A stretch of 64,000 nucleotides of DNA, from assembly GCF_009909155.2 (NCBI RefSeq), contig NZ_JAAAPM020000019.1:1-64000 (forward strand). The letters run 5' to 3'. The notes under the pieces were generated by a model. The model made no database searches. It had not been told where the DNA came from and was given only the letters and a program-made list of their open reading frames with translations. Numbering within the stretch: position 1 is the stretch's first letter; each line of letters starts with the position of its first letter. A program made the translations under genes and the position numbers. The DNA is from Flavobacterium undicola (GTDB taxonomy: Bacteria; Bacteroidota; Bacteroidia; Flavobacteriales; Flavobacteriaceae). Shown piece by piece: positions 1-8,407 of this stretch.

Positions 1-203
1 ACATACAAAATGATATAACAAAACTGAAACATTATGACTTTTATGTATATACTCGCTCACAACACAATATTACAAAAAAAGAGTCGAAGCAGAGCTTCGA
101 GGAATTAAACCCAAGAGATTAAAAAACGGCTCTCTATATGCGTCACTTCTAGTAGCGTAGTGTATCGAGAAGTTTTGTTCCGTCCGAAGTCTCGGGACTA
201 CAC

Positions 204-225
204 AAAACACTAATAATAGTGTTTT
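204..225 (-). terminator. Possible hairpin terminator past the polysaccharide genes
   Basis: A perfect 9-bp stem (AAAACACTA / TAGTGTTTT) with a 4-nt loop lies about 300 nt past the stop codon of the last minus-strand gene. The stem itself supplies short T-runs on both strands but no long U-tract follows, so termination is only a guess. Confidence 0.3.
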
Positions 226-253
226 CATTAAATGAAAAATTACAGCTTACTAA

Positions 254-449
254 TTTTCTTTTTTGCTTGATCAAAAAAGAAACAAAAAAATCAAGTCTTC
301 CGCTTCCTCGTCGGTCAAATTAGTTTTCGAATTAGCTTCGCTCTATTCGCCTTTGGCTCGAGTCTAAAAGAAAAGAACTCGCTACGCTCAAACAGATTTT
401 CTTTTTACGTATTCTTCAAACATTTGACGCTCGACTGCGGAAGCTAAGG
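254..449 (-). repeat. Long interspersed repeat, copy 1 (inverted)
   Basis: Read on the minus strand, this segment matches two other places in the window (3816-4076 and 38309-38482). It shares the blocks CTTCCGCAGTCGAG, CAAATGTTTGAAGAAT, AGTTCTTTTCTTTTAG, AACTAATTTGACCGACGAGG and TTTCTTTTTTGATCAAG. It differs from the others in having GCGTAGC where they have a GC-rich palindrome. No open reading frame is conserved across the copies, so it looks like a non-coding mobile or REP-like element, not a gene fragment. Confidence 0.85.
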
Positions 450-531
450 GCACAATTGAATGCAAAACTAGCATAATTTAAACTGTTTTTTTAGTCTGCA
501 AACTAAGTCTCGAATTGATGTCTTTTAATAA

Positions 532-1668
532 TTATTTAAACAATTCTAAAACAACCGTTTTAATTCTCATTCGATCTTCGTTGGTTAAATTCGATCCGGA
601 TGGCAAACAAAGCCCCTTTTTGAAAAGAGATTCAGCAACAATACCACCATAAAAAGGACAAGTCGAAAAAACAGGTTGCAAGTGCATGGGTTTCCACAAA
701 GGACGGGATTCAATATTAGCTTCTTTAAAGGCCAGTCTTAGGGTTTCACAGTTAATTCCATTTGTTTTTAAGGGATCGATTAAGATTGTGCTTAGCCAAT
801 AATTTGCAAAATAATCGTCATTAGGCACGGTAAAAACTTCGACTCCATCAATAGTATTGAATAATTCCACATAAAATTCGTGCATACTCCTCCTCAAATC
901 GATATGAGAATCCAAAACTTCCATTTGCCCCCTACCAATACCGGCACAAATGTTACTCATTCTGTAATTATAGCCAACTTCACTATGTTGGTAGTAAGGA
1001 GCATTGTCTTTAGCTTGTGTCGCTAAAAACAGCGCCCTGTTCTTTAATACTTTCGAAGAAGCAATCAATGCCCCACCTCCTGAAGTCGTGATAATTTTAC
1101 TCCCATTAAAAGAAAAGACACCTACATCTCCGAAAGTACCGCAAGCTTTTCCCTTATAACAGCTTCCTAAAGCTTCTGCGCTATCTTCTAAAATAGGAAT
1201 ACTATACTTATCAGCCACCAATCTGACCAATTCGATTTGATATGGAACACCATATAAATGCACCGCTATAATAGCTTTGGGCTTTTTACCTTTGGCTATA
1301 CGATCTACTATTGCTTCTTCGAGTGCAACGGGACAAATATTCCAAGTCTTTATTTCACTATCAATAAAAATAGGCTTAGCACCTAAATAGAGAATTGGAT
1401 TCGCTGAAGCGGCAAAAGTCATACTTTGACAGAGTACTTCATCCCCAGCCTGAACCCCTAATAATATTAACCCCAAATGAATTGCTGCTGTACCAGAGTT
1501 CAAAAGAGTCACATATCGGTTACTCAAATACTTTTCTAAATCTGCTTCAAAACAATCAAGATTAGCACCTACCGGAGCAATCCAATTGGTATCAAATGCC
1601 TCTTGAATGTACTTCAGTTCACTGCCTCCCATATGAGGAGGGGAAAGCCAAATTTTATCCTTAGACAT
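532..1668 (-). CDS. PglE-like sugar aminotransferase (DegT/DnrJ/EryC1/StrS family)
   Basis: This 378-aa protein is a PLP-dependent nucleotide-sugar aminotransferase. The SGT phosphate-binding motif is at 58-60, the EDSAEALG motif with the PLP-contacting Asp at 161-168, and the Schiff-base Lys is K191 in FNGSKIITTSGGG. That signature resembles the PglE type, which aminates UDP-4-keto-6-deoxy-GlcNAc at C4. The length is normal for the family. It is the last recognised gene of the polysaccharide locus, 30 nt after a WbpL-like transferase, which fits making the first sugar of the repeat unit. A 4,6-dehydratase of the PglF/WbpM kind is not in this window, so its substrate would have to come from a gene elsewhere. 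The family is certain; the exact sugar is inferred. Confidence 0.85.
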   Translation of the reverse strand: MSKDKIWLSPPHMGGSELKYIQEAFDTNWIAPVGANLDCFEADLEKYLSNRYVTLLNSGTAAIHLGLILLGVQAGDEVLCQSMTFAASANPILYLGAKPIFIDSEIKTWNICPVALEEAIVDRIAKGKKPKAIIAVHLYGVPYQIELVRLVADKYSIPILEDSAEALGSCYKGKACGTFGDVGVFSFNGSKIITTSGGGALIASSKVLKNRALFLATQAKDNAPYYQHSEVGYNYRMSNICAGIGRGQMEVLDSHIDLRRSMHEFYVELFNTIDGVEVFTVPNDDYFANYWLSTILIDPLKTNGINCETLRLAFKEANIESRPLWKPMHLQPVFSTCPFYGGIVAESLFKKGLCLPSGSNLTNEDRMRIKTVVLELFK

Positions 1669-1698
1669 ATTTATAAAATATAAAAAAAGAAATCTATA

Positions 1699-2652
1699 TT
1701 AGGAATGCTTCAAGTCCATTTTGCAAATAACAAAGTTACGAACCCCTAAATAACCAAAAGTCAAAGTTAATAAAAGTCCTATAGTAACCAATAGATTTAA
1801 ATTTCCTTTACTATCCATATAAATAATAACCGCATTTATTCCCAATTGAAATCCTGCATAAATTAAGGAAACTAAAATATGAGAGTAGCCCATTTCATTG
1901 GCCAGATATTGGTACAAATGGGAACGGTGTGGCTGAAATATATTTTCTTTTTTAAGTAATCTGTTCATGATGGTGATAATGGCATCAATCCCATAAACGG
2001 AAAAGAAAAGGATATACCCAAATTGCCCGGACTCAATAATGGTCTTAATCATAAAATAGCCTAAAAAAAGTGCCATACTGATACTGCCAACATCTCCTGC
2101 AAAAGTTTTTGCTTTTTTTCGAACATTAAATATCCCAAAAGCAAGACATGACAATCCCATAGTAATTAATAATGGCAAACTGGCTTCATTGACAGGTAAA
2201 AAAGAAAAACTGACGATAGCCGTTACTGCATATAAAACCGTTATTCCATTAATCCCATCCATAAAATTAAACGCATTGACCCAACCAATAAGCAGTACAA
2301 ATAAAACAGGGATTAACCACAATGATTCTACAAATAGGTTTAAATCATAAAAGACTAAAACAACAGCCACTATATGAGAACCAAAACGAGGCAATTGTGA
2401 CAAGGGCTTAATATCATCAATAAAACTGACTGCTGCAACCAATATTACTGCCAGCATTATTGACCAAGAAACATATCCCATACAAAAAGCGACAACTATT
2501 GCAATTGGAAAAATAATCCCCCCACCACGTAACGTAATCGAAGTATGAGATGATCTGCTATTTGGTTTATCTATGATATTGTATTGATCCGCAATTTTGA
2601 AATAGAGAAGTTCAATAAGTAGAAATAATAAAAATAAGATAAGGTATTGCAT
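1699..2652 (-). CDS. WbpL/WecA-like undecaprenyl-phosphate sugar-1-phosphate transferase
   Basis: This 317-aa integral membrane protein belongs to the MraY/WecA/WbpL family, which starts a repeat unit by moving a HexNAc-1-phosphate onto undecaprenyl phosphate. About ten hydrophobic segments span the chain. Visible motifs are DKPNSRSSHT (28-37), the FIDD metal site (77-80), NFMDGIN (129-135), GDVGS (186-190) and the cytoplasmic substrate loop PHRSHLYQ (241-248). The last motif is closer to WbpL than to WecA. It lies between rfbA and the aminotransferase at the end of the locus. It is the only initiating transferase recognised, so it probably primes the polysaccharide. Confidence 0.88.
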   Translation of the reverse strand: MQYLILFLLFLLIELLYFKIADQYNIIDKPNSRSSHTSITLRGGGIIFPIAIVVAFCMGYVSWSIMLAVILVAAVSFIDDIKPLSQLPRFGSHIVAVVLVFYDLNLFVESLWLIPVLFVLLIGWVNAFNFMDGINGITVLYAVTAIVSFSFLPVNEASLPLLITMGLSCLAFGIFNVRKKAKTFAGDVGSISMALFLGYFMIKTIIESGQFGYILFFSVYGIDAIITIMNRLLKKENIFQPHRSHLYQYLANEMGYSHILVSLIYAGFQLGINAVIIYMDSKGNLNLLVTIGLLLTLTFGYLGVRNFVICKMDLKHS

Positions 2653-2709
2653 AATATAAAAATGATGACTGAAATCTTTTTGTATTAATTAAACATTGAT
2701 GGCTAACAG

Positions 2710-3582
2710 CTAATAACTCTTATGCTTCAATAAGCCCAACAGATACTCACCATAGCCTGATTTTTTCAAAGGTTCGGCTAAATCTTTGAGTTGTTTGTCG
2801 GTGATAAACCCTTGTCGCCAGGCAATCTCTTCGATACAGCCTACTTTTAGTCCCTGACGCTCTTCAATAACCTGTACAAATTGACCTGCTTGCATTAAAC
2901 TATTAAAAGTACCTGTATCTAACCAGGCTGTACCTCTACTCAAGATACCAACTTTTAATTTTTCTTTTTCTAAATAGACTTTATTTACATCGGTGATTTC
3001 ATATTCCCCTCTGGCACTCGGTTGAATATTTTTGGCAATTTCTACCACAGAATTATCATAAAAATACAAGCCAGGTACAGCATAATTCGATTTAGGTTTC
3101 AATGGTTTTTCTTCAATCGAAAGAGCCTTGTGATTCTCATCAAATTCTACCACTCCATAACGCTCCGGATCCGAAACATGATAGGCGAAAACTACCCCTC
3201 CATCAGGATTAGTATTCGACTGTAACAATTCATGCATATTCGATCCAAAGAAAATATTATCTCCTAATACCAAAGCAACACTATCCGATCCTATAAATTC
3301 TTCACCAATAACAAAAGCTTGTGCCAAACCATTAGGAACAGCCTGCTCTGCATAACTAAATTGACAACCAATATTAGAACCATCACCTAATAATTTTTTG
3401 AAATTAGGCAAATCATGAGGAGTAGAAATAATTAATATTTCATGAATCCCCGCCATCATCAAAGTAGATAACGGATAATAAATCATGGGCTTATCATACA
3501 CAGGCATCATTTGTTTACTCATTGCCAATGTTAAGGGGTGCAAACGGGTACCGGATCCTCCGGCTAGTATAATTCCTTTCAT
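2710..3582 (-). CDS. rfbA: Glucose-1-phosphate thymidylyltransferase
   Basis: RmlA (290 aa) joins dTTP and glucose-1-phosphate to give dTDP-glucose, the first step to dTDP-L-rhamnose. The nucleotidyltransferase signature [11 protein letters not shown] is at 8-18, followed by [20 protein letters not shown] and the LGDNIFFG metal-binding block, with full family length. It belongs with rfbB, rfbD and rfbC upstream, but a 676-nt gap carrying a long repeat separates it from rfbB. It may therefore be transcribed as a separate unit with the two genes downstream. Start codon ATG at 3582 has no clear ribosome binding site, as is usual in this group. Confidence 0.96.
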   Translation of the reverse strand: MKGIILAGGSGTRLHPLTLAMSKQMMPVYDKPMIYYPLSTLMMAGIHEILIISTPHDLPNFKKLLGDGSNIGCQFSYAEQAVPNGLAQAFVIGEEFIGSDSVALVLGDNIFFGSNMHELLQSNTNPDGGVVFAYHVSDPERYGVVEFDENHKALSIEEKPLKPKSNYAVPGLYFYDNSVVEIAKNIQPSARGEYEITDVNKVYLEKEKLKVGILSRGTAWLDTGTFNSLMQAGQFVQVIEERQGLKVGCIEEIAWRQGFITDKQLKDLAEPLKKSGYGEYLLGLLKHKSY

Positions 3583-3607
3583 TATTTTTAGTTATGGGTT
3601 ATTATGG

Positions 3608-3650
3608 GTTATGAGTTTGGGGTTATTTTAAAAAACACCAAACTCATAAC
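3608..3650. repeat. 13-bp inverted repeat upstream of rfbA
   Basis: Arms GTTATGAGTTTGG (3608-3620) and CCAAACTCATAAC (3638-3650) are perfect complements around a 17-nt AT-rich loop. Neither side has a proper U-tract. It may be a processing or pausing structure, or just two facing copies of the low-complexity unit. Confidence 0.6.
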
Positions 3651-3815
3651 GTGCAACATTGTTTTAAATCTTAAACCGTTGGAGATAATTAGTTTTTGAT
3701 AATGATTTTTTCGTCAGTTCGAAGCTTATTTTTTACAAAAAAAGGAATACAAAATGACTTTTATGTTTGTATCTAATTATAAATTAAATTGCTTTTATTT
3801 CCCTGTTAAAATCGT

Positions 3816-4076
3816 CCTTAACTTCCGCAGTCGAGCGTCAAATGTTTGAAGAATACGTAAAAAGAAAAGCTGTTTGATCCGCCGCGGCGGAGAGTTCTTT
3901 TCTTTTAGACTCGAGCCGAAGGCGAACAGAGCGAAGCTAATTCGAAAACTAATTTGACCGACGAGGAAGTGTAAGACTTGATTTTTTTGTTTCTTTTTTG
4001 ATCAAGACAAATCGAAGATTCAGCGAACACCACTTAATAATAAAAGTTAAGTGAGCTAAAAAAGAAAATTAGTAAA
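3816..4076 (+). repeat. Long interspersed repeat, copy 2
   Basis: This is a plus-orientation copy of the element at 254-449 (inverted) and 38309-38482 (direct). It carries the 14-bp palindrome TCCGCCGCGGCGGA near 3879-3892. Relative to the other copies its 3' end is interrupted, after ATCAAG, by about 50 nt that include a CACTTAA/TTAAGTG hairpin, before the shared tail AAAAAAGAAAATTAGTAA resumes at about 4058. Confidence 0.85.
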
Positions 4077-4258
4077 CCCTAATTTTCATTTTCAATAAAA
4101 CGTCATTGACAGTAATTCAACGTGGTTAATTATACCAAAAAAAAACTTTGGATACCAATGAGTTAATCATTTTAAATACATATACACAACCGTTTCATTA
4201 AGTATTTTAGCACGAAAATCCATTCGTGAAATTCGTATAAATTCGTATAAAATTAGAA

Positions 4259-5308
4259 TTAATTAGAATATTGCTTTTCATAATACGAAGCATAAGCCCC
4301 TGAAGTCACATTATTCAGCCAAGTTTGATTCTCCAAATACCAATTAATGGTTCTTTCCAATCCTTGTTCGAAAGTAACCGAAGGTTTCCATCCTAATTCT
4401 TTGTTTATTTTATTTGCATCGATCGCATAACGCAAATCATGCCCTGGACGGTCTTTAACATAGGAAATCAATTGCGCTGAAGTTCCTTCAGCTCTTCCCA
4501 ATTTCTCATCCATTATCTTGCAAAGTAACTTTACTAAATCAATATTTTGCCATTCATTAAAACCACCAATATTATAAGTATCATGATTTTTACCTTCGTG
4601 GAAAACCAAATCGATTGCTACAGCATGATCTTCAACAAACAGCCAGTCACGGGTATATTTACCATCACCATAAACTGGTAAAGGTTTATTTTGAATAATA
4701 TTATTAATAAATAACGGAATTAACTTTTCAGGAAAATGAAACGGTCCATAATTATTGGAACAATTGGTCAAAACATACGGCAAACCATAAGTCTCTCCAT
4801 AAGCTCTGACAAAATGATCGGAACTGGCTTTCGAAGCCGAATAAGGAGAATTCGGATCATAGGCAGTCGTTTCTGTAAACAGCCCTTCAGCACCCAAACT
4901 TCCATAAACCTCATCAGTACTGATATGGTAAAAACGTTTCCCCTCGTAATTGCCATGCCAGATAGCCTTAGCAGCATTCAACAGATTCACTGTTCCAATG
5001 ACATTCGTTTTTACAAAGGCTAACGGATCAGTTATTGAACGATCGACATGCGATTCGGCTGCCAAATGCAATACACCATCAAATTGGTATTCAGCAAACA
5101 ATTCATCTAAAAAAGGAGCATCAACAATATCTCCCTTGATGAAAGTATAATTAGGTGCTTTCTCAATATCGGCAATATTCTCCAAATTCCCTGCATAAGT
5201 CAGGGCATCCAAATTAAAAATTTGATATTCCGGATATTGATTTACAAAACGTCTCACAACATGCGAACCTATAAATCCGGCACCACCGGTAATTAGTATT
5301 TTTTTCAT
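4259..5308 (-). CDS. rfbB: dTDP-glucose 4,6-dehydratase
   Basis: RmlB (349 aa) is an extended short-chain dehydrogenase that turns dTDP-glucose into dTDP-4-keto-6-deoxyglucose. The NAD-binding GGAGFIGSH is at 8-16, the catalytic triplet T131-D132-E133 sits in HISTDEVYG, and Y156-xxx-K160 in SPYSASK. All family motifs are intact and the length is normal. The gene lies 134 nt downstream of rfbD on the same strand, with an intergenic hairpin between them. It supplies the rhamnose branch, acting before the RfbC epimerase. Confidence 0.96.
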   Translation of the reverse strand: MKKILITGGAGFIGSHVVRRFVNQYPEYQIFNLDALTYAGNLENIADIEKAPNYTFIKGDIVDAPFLDELFAEYQFDGVLHLAAESHVDRSITDPLAFVKTNVIGTVNLLNAAKAIWHGNYEGKRFYHISTDEVYGSLGAEGLFTETTAYDPNSPYSASKASSDHFVRAYGETYGLPYVLTNCSNNYGPFHFPEKLIPLFINNIIQNKPLPVYGDGKYTRDWLFVEDHAVAIDLVFHEGKNHDTYNIGGFNEWQNIDLVKLLCKIMDEKLGRAEGTSAQLISYVKDRPGHDLRYAIDANKINKELGWKPSVTFEQGLERTINWYLENQTWLNNVTSGAYASYYEKQYSN

Positions 5309-5381
5309 TTATTTCTAATTTTACGAATTAATCCGAATTGACACGAATTAATAAATTCTTTTTTTGTTTTCCTCTACCTCT

Positions 5382-5427
5382 AAATTTCTTTTTCTTTCCC
5401 CTCCCTAAAGGGTGGAAAAAGAAATTT
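5382..5427 (-). terminator. Inverted repeat between rfbD and rfbB
   Basis: Arms AAATTTCTTTTTC (5382-5394) and GAAAAAGAAATTT (5415-5427) pair perfectly over 13 bp, with a further CCCT/AGGG pair inside the loop. On the minus strand it begins about 15 nt after the rfbD stop and the distal arm is U-rich. It could be a weak terminator or an mRNA-stabilising hairpin inside the operon. Confidence 0.4.
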
Positions 5428-5442
5428 ACTAACTTCCAGCTT

Positions 5443-6306
5443 CTAACTTCTAACTTTTAAAAGTTCCATACATTTTTTCAAACTCTCTTTATACTCAGGA
5501 ACCACCACCCCAAAAGTGGTTTTGATTTTAGTTTTATCCAATAAAGAATATTGTGGGCGTTTCGCCGGTGTAGGATATACTGATGAAGGGATTCCACTGA
5601 TGGCACAATCAAACTGACCAATTTCTTGTATTGCCAAGGCAAATTCGTACCAACTGATTTCTCCTTCATTAGAGAAGTTATAAATTCCGGCTTCCCAGAT
5701 ATCATGTGTCAATATTGTCATAATGGCTTGCGCTAAATCGGCCGCATAGGTTGGACTTCCTATTTGGTCGTTTACCACATTTAAGCTATCACGTTCTTCC
5801 ATTAAGCGTGACATTGTTTTGACAAAATTATTCCCAAAACTGGAATAGACCCACGAAGTTCTGAGAATAATGGCGTTTGGATTTTCACGTAAACAAGCCT
5901 GTTCTCCCGCTAATTTAGTAACACCATAAACGTTTATTGGATTAGGTTGGGCTGTTTCAGTCAAGGCTGTCGATGCCGTTCCGTCAAACACATAATCCGT
6001 CGAAACATGAACCAATTGACAATCGTTCGCATGACTCCATCGAGCCAATACCGCCACCGACTGATGGTTCAACACATCCGACAAATCAAACTCCGATTCG
6101 GCCTTATCAACCGCGGTATGTGCCGCACAGTTGATGATAATTTGAGGATTAATATTAGTTAATTCTATTTCTAATTTTTCCAGATTACACAAATCCAATT
6201 CCTGATAATCGGTAAAAATCCACTCAAATAGGGGATATGCTTTTGATAAAAGTCGTAATTCCGACCCTAATTGTCCATTCCCTCCTGTAATTAGTATTTT
6301 TTTCAT
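5443..6306 (-). CDS. rfbD: dTDP-4-dehydrorhamnose reductase
   Basis: RmlD (287 aa) performs the last step to dTDP-L-rhamnose, reducing the C4 ketone with NAD(P)H. The cofactor loop GGNGQLGSEL is at 8-17, VSTDYVFDG at 101-109 and the catalytic Y127-xxx-K131 in NVYGVTK. Length and motifs are normal. It sits between rfbB and a gene of unknown function. The gaps on both sides carry ACGAATTA-type runs and low-complexity arrays, which suggests the rml genes were assembled or rearranged piece by piece. Confidence 0.95.
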   Translation of the reverse strand: MKKILITGGNGQLGSELRLLSKAYPLFEWIFTDYQELDLCNLEKLEIELTNINPQIIINCAAHTAVDKAESEFDLSDVLNHQSVAVLARWSHANDCQLVHVSTDYVFDGTASTALTETAQPNPINVYGVTKLAGEQACLRENPNAIILRTSWVYSSFGNNFVKTMSRLMEERDSLNVVNDQIGSPTYAADLAQAIMTILTHDIWEAGIYNFSNEGEISWYEFALAIQEIGQFDCAISGIPSSVYPTPAKRPQYSLLDKTKIKTTFGVVVPEYKESLKKCMELLKVRS

Positions 6307-6377
6307 TTATTTTTTTATCTAACGAATTAAAACGAATTAATCCAAATTATAAACTTCCTTTAAGCGTGTACAACTCA

Positions 6378-6395
6378 TCCCTATAGCTATCGGGA
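6378..6395. repeat. TCCCGATAGCTATCGGGA-type palindrome, copy 1
   Basis: TCCCTATAGCTATCGGGA is an 18-bp near-perfect palindrome (one mismatched pair). Similar sequences occur at 7313-7330 and, half-length, at 7376-7393. I recall this palindrome as abundant in Flavobacterium genomes, but cannot check that here. Confidence 0.6.
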
Positions 6396-6431
6396 CTGAT
6401 AACCGACAACTGACAACCCACAACCGAGTCT

Positions 6432-7190
6432 TCAATTAAAAAGCTGGGTGCCTAGCAACGTGGTCGTATTAAATTTTCTTGGCAAAACTTTCAATGTATT
6501 GTAAATCCGACTACTAAATTTAACGTGGATAAAAGCAAGCCATAAATCTTTATTTTCTGGTGGACTTAGTTCAAAAGCCAACTGACAAACTCCTGCTTTC
6601 TTTTCCAATACAATTTCATTACTGTAAACCGTTTCATAAGTATCATTGACACAATCCCAATTAGCCATTGCGATTTGAAAATGTACCTGACTGGCTTCAG
6701 CAGGCCAATCGATATGTTGCAACGGATTAATAGTTTTAATACTAATCGCTCTCTTTTCCCAGTTAAAAGCAATCTTCTTTTTTAAGACTTTGGTAAGTGG
6801 TCTTCCCTTATTACCTTCAAAACCGGTCAAAAACTCCAAAGCTGCTGCCGACTGCATTCCCGTATGCAATTGCCTTTGTCCGCGCTCATGCTCCTTATCC
6901 TCTTTAATAATTGCGTGCAACAGTTGATTGGTTCTTCCGGCTATCGAACCATCTTTGGCATGATCATAAAATGCTTTAACCAGCTGCCGGAAAATACGCC
7001 CTTTTTTGGCACAAAGACCAAAATCTTTACTATGCAGCTTCATAGGAGTAAAAATAGGATTCTCTTTAAAGCTCTTTTTGCTATTGCCCGTTTTTCCTTT
7101 TTCCCGAACTATATTACCGTCAGGGGTAATATAAAAATTCAAATCATCAAGTGTACCAACAATTTGAACAGGTCCAAATGCTTTTGCCAT
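6432..7190 (-). CDS. Hypothetical protein in the rhamnose gene set
   Basis: I do not recognise this family. The start at 7190 (MAKAFGPVQIVG) gives 252 aa. An in-frame ATG at 7277 would add 29 residues that look like translated intergenic DNA. The N-terminal third is basic and Gly/Lys-rich (NIVREKGKTGNSKKS, residues 25-39) with several RQL/KAF helices after it. The C-terminal half is beta-like with alternating hydrophobics. No signal peptide, membrane segment or enzyme motif is visible. It interrupts the order rfbC-rfbD-rfbB-rfbA and lies next to the rfbC remnant. A role in sugar synthesis cannot be claimed; it may be a passenger gene. Confidence 0.7.
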   Translation of the reverse strand: MAKAFGPVQIVGTLDDLNFYITPDGNIVREKGKTGNSKKSFKENPIFTPMKLHSKDFGLCAKKGRIFRQLVKAFYDHAKDGSIAGRTNQLLHAIIKEDKEHERGQRQLHTGMQSAAALEFLTGFEGNKGRPLTKVLKKKIAFNWEKRAISIKTINPLQHIDWPAEASQVHFQIAMANWDCVNDTYETVYSNEIVLEKKAGVCQLAFELSPPENKDLWLAFIHVKFSSRIYNTLKVLPRKFNTTTLLGTQLFN

Positions 7191-7493
7191 ATCTTTTCTT
7201 TTAAAAATAAGAATTATATTCATTATTTTTAACTGAATTTTTAATGCATTTTGAAGCATTATTATAAAACAGTTCATCTCGAGCTAAGTCGAGAGACGCA
7301 CCCCATAACCCATCCCGATGGCTATCGGAATCGGAACCCACAACTGAGAACTCACAACCGACAACTGACTACTTATCCAGATTGCTATCGGAACTCATAA
7401 CCGACAACTCACAACTCATAACTGACAACCCATATAATGCTAATTCTCGATTTAGATTAGATAAATTCGTGATAATTCGTGACAATTCGCATT
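7191..7493. other. 303-nt gap packed with short repeats
   Basis: No gene was seen. In order it holds a TCTCGA...TCGAGAGACGC repeat (about 7275-7300) related to one found inside a dehydrogenase gene near 34.5 kb, two TCCCGATAGC-type palindromes (7313-7330, 7376-7393), a long run of CACAACYGACAACT-like units (about 7333-7432) and AATTCGTGAT units (about 7464-7490). Confidence 0.7.
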
Positions 7494-7697
7494 TTAAAAC
7501 TCCCAATCAATATCCTTCTCCGATACAATAACTTCATCCGGACTCAGCTGCCAATCAATCGCCAACGTAGGATCATCATAACGAATTCCTCTCTCACTTT
7601 CCTTGTGATACAACTGATCTACTTTGTACATCACAGAGGCCGTTTCGCTCAAAACCGAGAAACCGTGTGCAAATCCATGTGGAACCATCAATTGCTC
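7494..7697 (-). pseudogene. rfbC: Truncated rfbC remnant (C-terminal third)
   Basis: The roughly 66 codons match residues 110-182 of the intact RfbC encoded at 8620-9168 (VPHGFAHGFSVLSETASV, YKVDQLYHKESERGIRYDD, DIDWEF end). They are clearly diverged at the DNA level and lack seven codons near the end (IILPSFN). Homology stops abruptly at about 7697, next to the 3' end of the Abi-type gene. The catalytic N-terminal two thirds (RGLHL with the active-site His) is gone, so it cannot be an active epimerase. It is a relic of a second rfbC, probably from a recombination that brought or rearranged the Abi cassette. Confidence 0.88.
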
Positions 7698-7715
7698 TTA
7701 ACCACGTTTTTTTTT

Positions 7716-8396
7716 TTACAGATTATCAATTTCGTTGCAAACGGTATTTATATGGTCAAGCCCATATAACAGTGCCGATTCATTTATTTGCATCCATTGA
7801 AAAAGTTGTAAAATCATATTATAATGTTGTCTTGCATACGTTGTACTTTTTACTGGCTGACCTGGCAAAAAGCAAATGGGCTCGTGATGGGCCATTCTAT
7901 TTCTGATGTCATTTAGTTTTGCAAGTTGGTTAAAAATATAAGTGTTGTTGTACTGTAAAGCTGGTGTTGAAATTGGTTTTGAAGGAAACACTTTTAAAAG
8001 AATTCTATTCGTTGCATTAAATTGATTTTGGGCAAACATAAACCGCCAAAATCCAAAACCCAGTTCAGCCACTAATTTGAAATGGGTATAGTTGTTTAAT
8101 TTACCCATTGCCTCATTAATGTTTTTTGAAGTCATACGACATTTTCCGTTATCAAACATTCCTCCTCCAATTGCCCCATCTCTCAACCAATCATTACCAA
8201 AAGTTAAAACACACTTGGTATCAATAGCATTTCTTAATGCCACTTCAAAGCAACTTATCACGGTAAAAAGTTCCTGGGTCAATTGTAGATTTTTCCTGTA
8301 AAGTGTCATTGCTTTTCTCGAATTACCTCTACAAGCTATTAAATAGCGATTCATACGTGCAGGAGTCATTATACTTTCAAAGTCACTATACCTCAT
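7716..8396 (-). CDS. Abi-family HEPN protein (AbiF/AbiD-like), candidate RNA-targeting defence toxin
   Basis: This 226-aa protein resembles the Abi_2 (AbiD/AbiF) abortive-infection family. Near the N-terminus it has a helix with FEVALRNAID (50-59), matching the family's conserved E..LRN.I block. Near the C-terminus it has LNDIRNRMAHHEPICF (161-176), which contains the HEPN ribonuclease motif R-x4-H as R165-NRMA-H170. No signal peptide or membrane span is visible. It stands alone, with no toxin- or antitoxin-protein partner, inserted between intact rfbC and an rfbC remnant. Upstream lies a divergent small RNA gene (8446-8496). HEPN family membership is well supported. Defence function and an RNA antitoxin are inferred from the family, where AbiF proteins have been linked to upstream non-coding RNAs. 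Confidence 0.85.
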   Translation of the reverse strand: MRYSDFESIMTPARMNRYLIACRGNSRKAMTLYRKNLQLTQELFTVISCFEVALRNAIDTKCVLTFGNDWLRDGAIGGGMFDNGKCRMTSKNINEAMGKLNNYTHFKLVAELGFGFWRFMFAQNQFNATNRILLKVFPSKPISTPALQYNNTYIFNQLAKLNDIRNRMAHHEPICFLPGQPVKSTTYARQHYNMILQLFQWMQINESALLYGLDHINTVCNEIDNL

Positions 8397-8407
8397 TTGT
8401 TTTATTG

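Larger units (their letters stand above)
1..531. other. Intergenic region, repeat-rich, no gene
   Basis: No credible coding region was seen here. The stretch holds a small inverted repeat around CGAAGC/GCTTCG near 88-104, a 9-bp hairpin at 204-225 (arms AAAACACTA and TAGTGTTTT, loop ATAA) and one copy of the long locus repeat at about 254-449. It lies downstream of the last minus-strand gene seen here, so the hairpin could end the polysaccharide transcript, but neither side has a strong U-tract. Confidence 0.6.
3583..4258. other. 676-nt gap between rfbA and rfbB, repeat-filled
   Basis: No gene was seen. From the rfbA side it contains a GTTATGGG-type low-complexity run with a 13-bp inverted repeat (3608-3650), the second copy of the long locus repeat (3816-4076), and a short run of ATTCGTATAA units just before the rfbB stop codon (4222-4252). 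The gap breaks the rml gene set. Confidence 0.7.

Noticed and set aside
254..449. Insertion sequence
   Set aside because: The repeat has no transposase frame, no terminal inverted repeats and no visible target duplication; copies differ by internal insertions and deletions.
6864..7232. 122-codon plus-strand open frame opposite the hypothetical gene
   Set aside because: The minus-strand frame is longer and has a more protein-like composition with a sensible start; the plus frame looks like a shadow, though the minus gene itself is also unrecognised.
7333..7432. Possible CRISPR array
   Set aside because: The repeated units are only 7-10 nt, imperfect and without unique spacers of constant length, and no cas gene is near. 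It is low-complexity DNA.
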